64,000 nucleotides of DNA, from the NCBI RefSeq assembly GCF_000011065.1, contig NC_004663.1, positions 5,642,001 through 5,706,000 of the forward strand, written 5' to 3'. Under the pieces are notes generated by a model. That model did no database searches and was not told the origin of the DNA. It worked only from the letters and a program-made list of their open reading frames with translations. The position numbers and the translations under genes are program-made. This DNA is from Bacteroides thetaiotaomicron VPI-5482. GTDB lineage: Bacteria; Bacteroidota; Bacteroidia; Bacteroidales; Bacteroidaceae. The number at the start of each line of letters is the position of its first letter. Positions within the stretch are counted from its first letter, which is position 1. Below, in pieces: positions 1 through 7,240 of the stretch.

Positions 1-755
1 AGTTTGCAAAAATACCCTCTACTGGCTACTTTATTTAATGCATTAAGTAAACAAATCACTCCTTTTTCACGACTGATTCTGCCTACGAAAAGGATCTCTG
101 GTGTTCTAGATTTTCTTTCCTGCAAGGTGATTCCCGTATCATCCATACCATTATATATAACAGATATTTTGTCTGGATGGATACCATATGCTGAAATAAT
201 GTGTTTCATTGCGGAATAAGAAACACATATAATTCTATCAGATAAAGGATATGCAATCTTTTCTAGTTGATTTTCATTTATTAAATTGAATGTGTTATTC
301 AACCATTGAGAGTACTGTTTCTTAAACAGACTTTCATTATATTCAAGACTTAGTTTCCAAGGAATGATATGTAAATGGGTTAAAATATGTCCGCCTAAAG
401 ATAACTTTAAAATATCCGCTAATTTTACTAGTAATAATTCTTGCACATGCCAAATTAATTGTTTCCTGTTTTTAAAATAGGGAGATATTAAGTCGGATAC
501 GACGTTAAAATACTTAGTAAGCCAATATATTTCATTTCTCAGAGGCTTGGATTTAGAAGGATATGGGATATTAGCAATTATCCTATCCTCTGTCACTTCA
601 AATTTGGGAAAGATCAGACTGGTATTTAAACAAATAATATGAACTTTAATGCCGTTCATATGTTTCATACCTTCTGTTAACATTTGAATATAGCGTACAA
701 CACCGGATGGATTGCCAGTTTCTATTCTGAGGATTACAACATTTTTTTCTATCAT
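1..755 (-). CDS. Glycosyltransferase family 4-like protein, 3' end cut by window edge
   Basis: About 251 codons are open from an ATG at 755 to the left edge with no stop, so the C-terminus is missing. The N-terminus (VVILRIETGNPSGVVRY) has the Rossmann start and glycine loop of GT-B transferases. The segment DRIICVSYSAMKHIISAYGI, followed by VIYNGMD and ILFVGRISREKGV, is the typical hinge and start of the nucleotide-sugar-binding domain of GT4 enzymes. The start ATGA overlaps the stop of the upstream LanC-like gene by 4 bases, so translation is probably coupled. Its place at the end of a peptide/protein export operon suggests that it may glycosylate a product of the locus, but it could also be an unrelated cell-surface glycan enzyme. 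Confidence 0.8.
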   Translation of the reverse strand, partial: MIEKNVVILRIETGNPSGVVRYIQMLTEGMKHMNGIKVHIICLNTSLIFPKFEVTEDRIIANIPYPSKSKPLRNEIYWLTKYFNVVSDLISPYFKNRKQLIWHVQELLLVKLADILKLSLGGHILTHLHIIPWKLSLEYNESLFKKQYSQWLNNTFNLINENQLEKIAYPLSDRIICVSYSAMKHIISAYGIHPDKISVIYNGMDDTGITLQERKSRTPEILFVGRISREKGVICLLNALNKVASRGYFCK

Positions 756-1741
756 TTCAGCATTATATAGTGTCCGGTGGATTTTATATCTTGGAAATTA
801 AGACATTCCATAAGTAACAATTGGGGAATTCCTCCTTTTAGTCTACTTAATGTCAGCCGATTTTCTTTATATAAATAAGATTCTTTATTAAACAAGAGGC
901 TTGACAATTGTTTCTTTAAAGATGTCCATTCACTTTCTTTATTAAGAAGTTGTAATTTATTCAGATTGTAAATAGCATCAATTGATTCTTTTAAGTTTAG
1001 GGTTTCCAAAACCATATTTGAAAAGTAGCATTTTATAATCGCATTTGCCAGCTTTATGATATCTTTGCGTTTATGGCACAAACCATATTGCAAAAGATTG
1101 ACTCCAAATGATATATTAGTACAAACATGTTTATCACTGATTAATTTTTTATGTGTTTGTACTATTATGTCAATTAATGTTTCTCCTCGAATACTTAATT
1201 CTTCATAAAGATTATAGAGACAGAGCATTTTCGTAGCATGGTAATAGAACAAATTACGTTCAAACAAACTTTTAGGAATTTGTTTTAGGTAATCATAGAG
1301 GTTCTCTATTAAATTGGGAAGTATTTCATCAAAATCAGATTCCTGAATATATGATTTAGAAGCTATTAAAAACGATATAGCGTCGTTTTTAGATACAATA
1401 TTGTTCATATCTGTTTTTAATTGTTTTATGAATGCTACTATTTCTTTATGTTCTTGACCATATAATTCCAGATAATCAGCTTCAATATATTCTTTTTCAA
1501 TAAGATGAATAAGAGACCATGCTATTCCCATTTTTCCTTCATTAAATGTATTGCTTTTCATAGGAGAAGCTAGTACCTCTTGCAATAACTCAAAAGCATG
1601 TTTTTCAGCTAAAGCATCCTTAAAATAGTGAGAATATTCGAAAAGAATTAAAGAATACCCCATTTTACCAAACATCAGACTAGAGTTGTCTAATGAATAT
1701 CCATGTAATAATATAAAGTTCACCAAAAAATTATTTTTCAT
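752..1741 (-). CDS. LanC-like (alpha/alpha-toroid) protein, divergent
   Basis: This 329-aa, mostly helical protein is not firmly recognised. It has recurring helical-hairpin units, each opening with a Gly-containing turn (GKMGYSLILFEY near residue 25, GKMGIAWSLIHLIE near 68, GVNLLQYGL near 217, LKGGIPQLLLMECL near 305). This resembles the six-hairpin toroid of LanC lanthionine cyclases and related carbohydrate-active folds. The Cys/Cys-His zinc ligands of catalytic LanC proteins are not visible, so it may be a non-catalytic relative or another toroid family. It sits between the exported-protein genes and a glycosyltransferase and overlaps the latter by 4 bases (ATGA). A role in modifying the locus product is inferred from context only. 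Confidence 0.45.
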   Translation of the reverse strand: MKNNFLVNFILLHGYSLDNSSLMFGKMGYSLILFEYSHYFKDALAEKHAFELLQEVLASPMKSNTFNEGKMGIAWSLIHLIEKEYIEADYLELYGQEHKEIVAFIKQLKTDMNNIVSKNDAISFLIASKSYIQESDFDEILPNLIENLYDYLKQIPKSLFERNLFYYHATKMLCLYNLYEELSIRGETLIDIIVQTHKKLISDKHVCTNISFGVNLLQYGLCHKRKDIIKLANAIIKCYFSNMVLETLNLKESIDAIYNLNKLQLLNKESEWTSLKKQLSSLLFNKESYLYKENRLTLSRLKGGIPQLLLMECLNFQDIKSTGHYIMLK

Positions 1742-1753
1742 ACTTCGTTTATA

Positions 1754-1850
1754 TTAACTCGCTTTAATAGGGAAATCTTCAATATTGAATTGTACTATGG
1801 CAGAATGGTTGTAGTCCTTCTTTGTGGCAATTTCAATAAGCAGTGTTCGA
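1754..1850 (-). pseudogene. Possible remnant of a coding sequence between two operon genes
   Basis: In the gap upstream of the LanC-like gene one minus-strand frame reads protein-like for about 31 codons (…IEIATKKDYNHSAIVQF, then NIEDFPIKAS) and ends in TAA at 1756-1754. It has no ATG, and an in-frame TGA closes it upstream. It may be the tail of a decayed gene, or chance. I see no other feature in this 143-base gap. Confidence 0.2.
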
Positions 1851-1884
1851 AATCAGTGACTTAGTATTGTTTCTTGACTTAATA

Positions 1885-2835
1885 TCAATATTCAAGGTAG
1901 TCTTCAATCTTAAACTTTTCATCTTTTACAATAAATTTTAAATATCGACCATATAACATTTTCTTGTCAATGGTTATCAGGGGGCCAAAACTGTTTTCAG
2001 GAAACTTCCTTATTTGTTTTTCTAAATAAGATACAATCATTTTCTCGTCGGTAGATAATGTTTTCGGCAATAAGAGGTGTGGAATAATTTGTCCTGTTTT
2101 AGGGACTACTTCCAATAGAAATGAATATTCCCTCCCAACATGTTTGCTAAATTCTGTAGGAAAATTTTCATTAATTAGGGGAGAGATTAAAAAATCTATA
2201 TTCCTTTTAATGTCATCATACCAACATCCGTCTTCGCGTATTAATATCATGCCTCCTTTTTGTGGAAAACAAGAAGATTCAAACTTACCCTCATCTGGAG
2301 TTATTTGTTTTTCGTCAGATATCCTACCTTTATGAATGGATATGAGTGAAGCTTTCTTTGATACAACTGTATTAAATAGCTTTCTTGGGCAATGCAAAAC
2401 GAATAATCTACCAGTGAACCATTTGGCAATTATACCATTATAACCTGCGGGCACATCTTGATACATAGCTGATTCTCTCATTCCATATTTCTCTTTTATT
2501 TTTTGTAATTCAAGAGAAGCTTGTTTTAAGGAATCTTTGTTTTGCGGAAATATATCTTCTAAAAATAGATACTTACAGTTTCTGTTTGGGATTCTCCATT
2601 GAGCTACACAACAAAATTCTTTCTTTAAAGGTGAAGGATACATAAAAGAAGGCTCATAGAAGTAACCGGGAACATATATTTCGTCATAATCTTGAGGAAC
2701 ACTATTTTTACTATCTTTGAAAAGACTAAACATGTCAGTTAGAGACAGAATCTCATATTTGTCGTCTGCATTATTTTGAGCATAGATTAAACTAGGCAAT
2801 AAATATATGAAAAGTGATATAATTCTATTTTTCAT
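1885..2835 (-). CDS. Exported protein paired with the JAMM-like cargo; candidate immunity/accessory protein
   Basis: I do not recognise the family. From the ATG at 2835 it is 316 aa and begins with a signal peptide (MKNRIISLFIYLLPSLIYAQ), so it should act in the periplasm or at the envelope. A TTG at 2850 that overlaps the upstream stop is an alternative start but would put extra residues before the signal peptide. The last ~70 residues (FLLEVVPKTGQIIPHLLL then alternating helix and strand) faintly recall a TonB C-terminal fold, but this is not secure. It lies 12 bases after the JAMM-like cargo gene, as 3465-4244 follows the other cargo. An exported partner downstream of each exported enzyme is the arrangement expected of toxin-immunity pairs or of a maturation partner. 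Confidence 0.75.
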   Translation of the reverse strand: MKNRIISLFIYLLPSLIYAQNNADDKYEILSLTDMFSLFKDSKNSVPQDYDEIYVPGYFYEPSFMYPSPLKKEFCCVAQWRIPNRNCKYLFLEDIFPQNKDSLKQASLELQKIKEKYGMRESAMYQDVPAGYNGIIAKWFTGRLFVLHCPRKLFNTVVSKKASLISIHKGRISDEKQITPDEGKFESSCFPQKGGMILIREDGCWYDDIKRNIDFLISPLINENFPTEFSKHVGREYSFLLEVVPKTGQIIPHLLLPKTLSTDEKMIVSYLEKQIRKFPENSFGPLITIDKKMLYGRYLKFIVKDEKFKIEDYLEY

Positions 2836-2846
2836 AATTGTTGTTC

Positions 2847-3392
2847 TCAATATGGAATATAGGTATCAGTTGGCTCATGATAAATATAAAATTCTTTATA
2901 TCCAATTTCTTGTAATTTACTCTTTGTTTCATAGTCTGCATCACTTGGATAGTTAGCATATTCACTCTGATGGTTATGATATTTTATATCACATCCACTA
3001 TACGCCATTGACACTTCTTTTTCTTGATGATTGGTACCTGCGAAAAAATGATAAGTTGAACTATCCACGCACATAGACCATTCTACAGAAGTATTTTGAG
3101 TTAAAAAACTATAGATATCTCGATTCTGTTCACTAGTACCTTCAATAACCAATTGACCAGAAGATATTTGAAAAGATGTACCTTTAGGCAATTCCATTGT
3201 TGGAGCCCCATCCCATGATCCCATTGATACAAGAACCTCATCTGTATTTGTTTCGTTAGAGTAAAGTACACGCCCATCCACTCCAATTACATATAAAGTA
3301 CCTCCGATTACTCCTTTTTCTTCATTTTGACTCAATACAGGCATTTCTTTTCGAATTTCATCAATAAGTGCCCTTGTTAATTTTTGTTTCAT
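2847..3392 (-). CDS. Gly-Gly leader protein with JAMM/JAB-like metallopeptidase domain (putative exported toxin)
   Basis: This 181-aa protein starts with a leader (MKQKLTRALIDEIRKE…) ending in Gly30-Gly31, the cut site expected for C39 peptidases such as the transporter at 5015-7240. The 150-residue mature part ends in a JAMM-like signature: Glu104 in TSVEW, His139-x-His141 (YHNHQ), then Ser150-x-x-Asp153 (YPSDAD) and a closing FYIYHEPTDTYIPY. The HxH-to-Ser spacing is 8 residues rather than the usual 7. This ensemble matches JAB-like toxin tips of Rhs and related polymorphic toxins as I know them. Residues 1-20 are identical to the leader of the protein at 4266-4934. Toxic activity is inferred; a deubiquitinase-like or non-enzymatic role is possible. 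Confidence 0.75.
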   Translation of the reverse strand: MKQKLTRALIDEIRKEMPVLSQNEEKGVIGGTLYVIGVDGRVLYSNETNTDEVLVSMGSWDGAPTMELPKGTSFQISSGQLVIEGTSEQNRDIYSFLTQNTSVEWSMCVDSSTYHFFAGTNHQEKEVSMAYSGCDIKYHNHQSEYANYPSDADYETKSKLQEIGYKEFYIYHEPTDTYIPY

Positions 3393-3421
3393 AAGTGTTT
3401 GATTTTAGTTTTGTGATTTCA

Positions 3422-3429
3422 CAAATATA
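3422..3429 (-). promoter_or_regulatory. Promoter -7 element of the JAMM-like cargo gene
   Basis: TATATTTG on the minus strand is an exact match to the Bacteroides TAnnTTTG element, 30 bases upstream of the start codon. The second cargo gene has the same octamer at the same distance. Confidence 0.7.
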
Positions 3430-3464
3430 GAAACGATGGGATAAATCCCCATCTTATTTGCATC

Positions 3465-4244
3465 TTAATTATCAGCGGACTTTTCTTTAGCTTTTAAATG
3501 AGGTATTTCGTATTCTTCTATGATTGGTGGATCTATTACTTCAATATAATCTTTAGGCTCTCTATACCAAAATACCTTTTTTAATGATCTTATATATTGA
3601 CTTAATTTTCTAGCACCTTTGTCATTATAAAAGCAATACAGAGCAATACATCCGCGACGTTTTTTTTGAATAATCATTACTTGGCAATGATTATACTTAT
3701 TTTCTAAATTTTCCCACATTCTTAAAGGATATGTAATTACAGTATCCGCATTATATGCTTTACGAGCATATTTTAAAGATTTATAAGTGAGAGGAAGGTC
3801 GCATAAAGAGGTCACTCTTTCCCCTGTATTTACAAAAAAATCTCCTTTGATTATTTCTAAATGATAAGTATTCACTTCAATCATAAATCCTGTTTTAAAA
3901 CTAAAGTCAGCATAAATGGAATCTTTATCCCCGCAAAATATGGGAGGCACAGATACGTATGCAATAAAATTACTGTCTTTTGATAGTATACAATTATAAT
4001 GTCGATTGTAGTCTCTAACTTGTTTTGAAGTAATGCATGTTAATCGATCACCGCCGGGAATATAATGGAATACAAAATCGCTGGACTGATTAAATCGTAC
4101 TTGGTTTCTATCCAATGCATATCCATCAGATATATATCCACCAGAATTGAATAATTCTTTAGTTTTTTTATCTTCTTGAGAATATACTTTTGATATACTC
4201 AAAAGTAATAATGATAACAAGACTAAATCTTGCAGAACTCGCAT
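3465..4244 (-). CDS. Exported protein paired with the papain-like cargo; candidate immunity/accessory protein
   Basis: This 259-aa protein has no family I recognise. Residues 1-22 (MRVLQDLVLLSLLLLSISKVYS, then QED) form a signal peptide, so it is periplasmic or envelope-located. The mature part is beta-rich with a few Cys residues and has a Lys/Glu-rich C-terminus. It begins 21 bases after the papain-like cargo gene and shares no obvious sequence with the other exported partner (1885-2835), as expected if each is specific to its own cargo. Alternatives are a processing chaperone or a surface anchor. Confidence 0.75.
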   Translation of the reverse strand: MRVLQDLVLLSLLLLSISKVYSQEDKKTKELFNSGGYISDGYALDRNQVRFNQSSDFVFHYIPGGDRLTCITSKQVRDYNRHYNCILSKDSNFIAYVSVPPIFCGDKDSIYADFSFKTGFMIEVNTYHLEIIKGDFFVNTGERVTSLCDLPLTYKSLKYARKAYNADTVITYPLRMWENLENKYNHCQVMIIQKKRRGCIALYCFYNDKGARKLSQYIRSLKKVFWYREPKDYIEVIDPPIIEEYEIPHLKAKEKSADN

Positions 4245-4265
4245 AGCTTTTTATTAATTGTAGTA

Positions 4266-4934
4266 TTAATTATAGTAACTGTAATCACTGTTAGCAGTAC
4301 CATTGTAGTCACTAATATTTTCATAATTATAATTCCCGTAATAACTATTACCATAGCCATAACTATCTTCGTAATTACCATAACCAAAATAACCATAGGC
4401 ATAGCCGTAGCTTTCCTCATGAGCACCAATGGTAGTATCAATGTCGGCTTTTTTTATTCGATATATTGTGGATATATCCGAAATGTCTACTTTTCTTACC
4501 TTTTTCCCATCTTCCCCCTCTAGGGTTGGGTCAAAATAAGAGATTTTTCCGTTTTCATCTGGTACTGCAAAGACTATAATAGTATGTCCTGTGCCATCAG
4601 GATTTACCATAGTTGCAACTTGATAATAGTCTCTGTTAGAAGTCATTGAACCTGGAACTGTATTACCAAATCCCATAACGCTAAGGACATTTCCAATTAA
4701 TTCATTGGGAACTCCTCCCATTGCTGTAGGATCAAGACCATAAATATCTTTATAATCATTAGCATAATCTTGCGCAGATCGGGAGGGATCCATATGGTGC
4801 ATGCAATTGAATAAACAATCCCAACTTGTAGTTCCACCATCTCCACCGTTGCAACATCTCATTTCCATTTCTGTCAGTACTGGCATCTCTTTCCGAATCT
4901 CATCAATGAGTGCTCTTGTTAATTTTTGCTTCAT
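4266..4934 (-). CDS. Gly-Gly leader protein with papain/C39-like domain and Tyr/Gly-rich tail (putative exported effector)
   Basis: A 222-aa protein with the same first 20 residues as the JAMM-like cargo, then Gly30-Gly31 as the predicted cleavage site. Past the leader, the motif WDCLFNC (Cys40, Cys44), then GTGHTIIVF (His117) and SYFDP (Asp135), gives the Cys-His-Asp order and strand context of a papain-fold peptidase, much like C39 itself. Residues ~172-222 are a low-complexity tail rich in Tyr, Gly, Asn and Ser (YGYAYGYFGYGNYEDSYGYG). It lies just across a divergent promoter region from the transporter that should export it. Which Cys would be catalytic is not decidable here. Protease, transglutaminase-like or amidase activity are all possible. 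Confidence 0.75.
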   Translation of the reverse strand: MKQKLTRALIDEIRKEMPVLTEMEMRCCNGGDGGTTSWDCLFNCMHHMDPSRSAQDYANDYKDIYGLDPTAMGGVPNELIGNVLSVMGFGNTVPGSMTSNRDYYQVATMVNPDGTGHTIIVFAVPDENGKISYFDPTLEGEDGKKVRKVDISDISTIYRIKKADIDTTIGAHEESYGYAYGYFGYGNYEDSYGYGNSYYGNYNYENISDYNGTANSDYSYYN

Positions 4935-4963
4935 AAGTATTAAATTTTATTTGTGTGATTCTG

Positions 4964-4995
4964 CAAATATAGAAATAAATTTCGCATCTTTGCAA
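4964..4995 (-). promoter_or_regulatory. Promoter of the cargo operon (papain-like cargo)
   Basis: The -7 element TATATTTG is at 4971-4964 on the minus strand and a TTGC (-33-like) at 4995-4992, 20 bases apart. It lies 30 bases from the ATG, as in the second cargo gene, and overlaps the transporter promoter on the other strand. Confidence 0.7.
4985..4992 (+). promoter_or_regulatory. Probable -7 element of the transporter operon
   Basis: CATCTTTG matches TAnnTTTG at 7 of 8 positions and sits 22 bases before the transporter ATG. It lies inside the -33 to -7 interval of the divergent cargo promoter, so the two promoters may compete. Confidence 0.5.
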
Positions 4996-5014
4996 GAAAT
5001 ATAAATCTTTTTTT

Positions 5015-7240
5015 ATGCAAACAAGACAATTCCCCTGGGAGTACCAAATGGATGCAAAAGACTGTGGCCCAGCATGTATCAAAATGATAGCAAAATACTA
5101 CGGCAAATACTATTCGTTGCAATATTTGAGGGATTTATGTGGGATAACCAGAGAAGGAGTTTCCTTTTTGGATATTAGCTATGCTGCCGAAAAAATAGGG
5201 CTAAGAACTGTAGCGGTTAAGGCGACTATGGAGAATCTGACCAACAGGATTCCACTGCCATGTATCATACACTGGGACCAGCACCACTTCATAGTTGTGT
5301 ATAAAACAAAAAAAGGGAAGATATATGTGTCCGATCCTGCCAAAGGCTTGCTTTCCTATCCGGAAGAGGATTTCAAAGACAGATGGTATAAGGAAGGGGA
5401 AGAATTCGGGATGCTGATGGTACTGGAGCCTATGGCAAACTTCAAGCAAATAGAAGCTCATGAACGGATCGAAAGATTCAAAAGTTTCGAAAACCTTCTC
5501 AACTATTTTACGCCATATAAAAAAGCATTCGGCATATTGTTCGCTATCATGTTGATAGCCACCGGACTGCAAGCAGTACTTCCGTTTATCTCAAAATCTG
5601 TAATAGATATAGGTATATATACTCAGGATATATCTTTCATCTACATGATGCTAATCGGCAATATTGTTCTTTTACTTAGTATAACGCTGTCAAATGTATT
5701 AAGAGACTGGGTCTTGCTGCACGTTTCTACCCGTGTCAATATCTCCCTCATATCGGACTATCTGATCAAATTAATGAAATTACCGGTGACTTTCTTCGAA
5801 AACAAACTGGTCGGTGATATCCTTCAACGGGCGGGCGATCATGAAAGAATACGCAGCTTTGTGATGAACAACTCCTTGGGGATGTTCTTCTCTATCATTA
5901 CATTCGTTGTATTCAGCATTATACTGTTGATTTATAATCCTATGATCTTTTTTATTTTTATAGCGGGCAGTGGGATTTATGTAGCATGGATTTTCACCTT
6001 TTTGAGCATACGTAAAAAGCTCGACTGGGAGTATTTCGAACTGAATGCCAAGAACCAAAGTTACTGGGTGGAAACCATCGAAAATGTTCAGGAGATTAAA
6101 ATAAACAATTACGAAGACCTTAAACGCTGGAAATGGGAAGCTATACAGGCAAGGATATACCGGTTGAATCTGAAAGTGCTGAAAATCAATAATGCACAGT
6201 CGCTTGGGGCGCAATTTATCAATAGTATGATGAATATTGCCGTCACGTTCTACTGTGCCATCGCCGTTATCAATGGAGATATCACTTTCGGAGTCATGAT
6301 CTCAACGCAATTTATTATAGGGATGCTGAACGGACCTGTGGCACAGTTAGTCAGTTTTATACAATCTGCCCAGTATGCTAAAATCAGCTTTATGCGTATC
6401 AATGAAATTCATCAGCTGAAAGATGAAGACGATTCTTCGCCTGTGATAAGCAACAGTCTGAGTTTGCCTGTAGACAAAAGTTTATATCTGAAGAACGTAT
6501 CATTTCAGTATTCGAGAAATGCTCCGCTGGTTTTGAAAAACATCACCTTGCAGATTCCTAAAGGAAAAGTGACCGCTATTGTCGGAGACAGCGGATGCGG
6601 CAAATCTACTTTACTTAAACTGTTGTTGCGTCTATACATGCCTTCTTACGGAGAAATCTGTATGGGAGATATGAACGTGAATAATATCAGTCTTCGCAAT
6701 TGGCGTGCTAAATGCGGCTGCGTGATGCAGGACGGGAAATTGTTTAATGACACCATACAGAACAATATTGTACTGGATGATGCCAATATTGATTATGAGG
6801 CATTGCAGAAGGCTGTTGAAGTAGCCAATATCAGCCACGAGATAGAAGCTATGCCGCAGGGATACCAGACAATGATCGGAGAAATGGGCAGAGGTTTGAG
6901 TGGAGGGCAACGGCAGCGTGTACTGATAGCAAGAGCGCTCTACAAGGATCCGGACTATCTGTTTCTGGACGAAGCTACCAATGCACTTGATACGATTAAT
7001 GAGCAAAAGATAGTAAGGGCATTAAATAACGTTTTCAAAAACAGGACAGTCATTGTGGTAGCTCATCGGCTAAGTACGATTCGCAGGGCAGACCAAATCA
7101 TCGTATTAAAAGCGGGAATGATCATAGAGACAGGCAATCATCAAAGCCTGATGACAAACAAACAGTATTATTACAACTTAATTCAAAGCCAATATGAACC
7201 GGAAACAAACACCTTCTCCACAGAAGAAAGCGCAGACTAA
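5015..7240 (+). CDS. Peptidase-containing ABC transporter (C39 peptidase, membrane domain, ATPase)
   Basis: A 741-aa PCAT that removes Gly-Gly leaders on the cytoplasmic side and pumps the cargo across the inner membrane. The N-terminal C39 domain keeps its catalytic set: Cys17 in DCGPAC, His91 in QHHFIVVY and Asp107 in VSDPAKG. Residues ~165-430 hold the membrane domain, and the ATPase follows with Walker A GDSGCGKST near 524-532, signature LSGGQ at 628-632 and Walker B LFLDEA. The protein is full length. The ATG at 5015 opens directly on the C39 domain. It overlaps the adaptor gene downstream by 47 bases and faces the two Gly-Gly cargo genes, which are its obvious substrates. An outer-membrane partner (TolC-like) is not in the window. 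Confidence 0.95.
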   Translation: MQTRQFPWEYQMDAKDCGPACIKMIAKYYGKYYSLQYLRDLCGITREGVSFLDISYAAEKIGLRTVAVKATMENLTNRIPLPCIIHWDQHHFIVVYKTKKGKIYVSDPAKGLLSYPEEDFKDRWYKEGEEFGMLMVLEPMANFKQIEAHERIERFKSFENLLNYFTPYKKAFGILFAIMLIATGLQAVLPFISKSVIDIGIYTQDISFIYMMLIGNIVLLLSITLSNVLRDWVLLHVSTRVNISLISDYLIKLMKLPVTFFENKLVGDILQRAGDHERIRSFVMNNSLGMFFSIITFVVFSIILLIYNPMIFFIFIAGSGIYVAWIFTFLSIRKKLDWEYFELNAKNQSYWVETIENVQEIKINNYEDLKRWKWEAIQARIYRLNLKVLKINNAQSLGAQFINSMMNIAVTFYCAIAVINGDITFGVMISTQFIIGMLNGPVAQLVSFIQSAQYAKISFMRINEIHQLKDEDDSSPVISNSLSLPVDKSLYLKNVSFQYSRNAPLVLKNITLQIPKGKVTAIVGDSGCGKSTLLKLLLRLYMPSYGEICMGDMNVNNISLRNWRAKCGCVMQDGKLFNDTIQNNIVLDDANIDYEALQKAVEVANISHEIEAMPQGYQTMIGEMGRGLSGGQRQRVLIARALYKDPDYLFLDEATNALDTINEQKIVRALNNVFKNRTVIVVAHRLSTIRRADQIIVLKAGMIIETGNHQSLMTNKQYYYNLIQSQYEPETNTFSTEESAD

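Noticed and set aside
4230..4523. Plus-strand open frame of 97 codons opposite the 222-aa cargo gene
   Set aside because: Its Ile/Thr/Val-rich product is the antisense reading of the Tyr/Gly/Asn repeat region; no ribosome site or homology.
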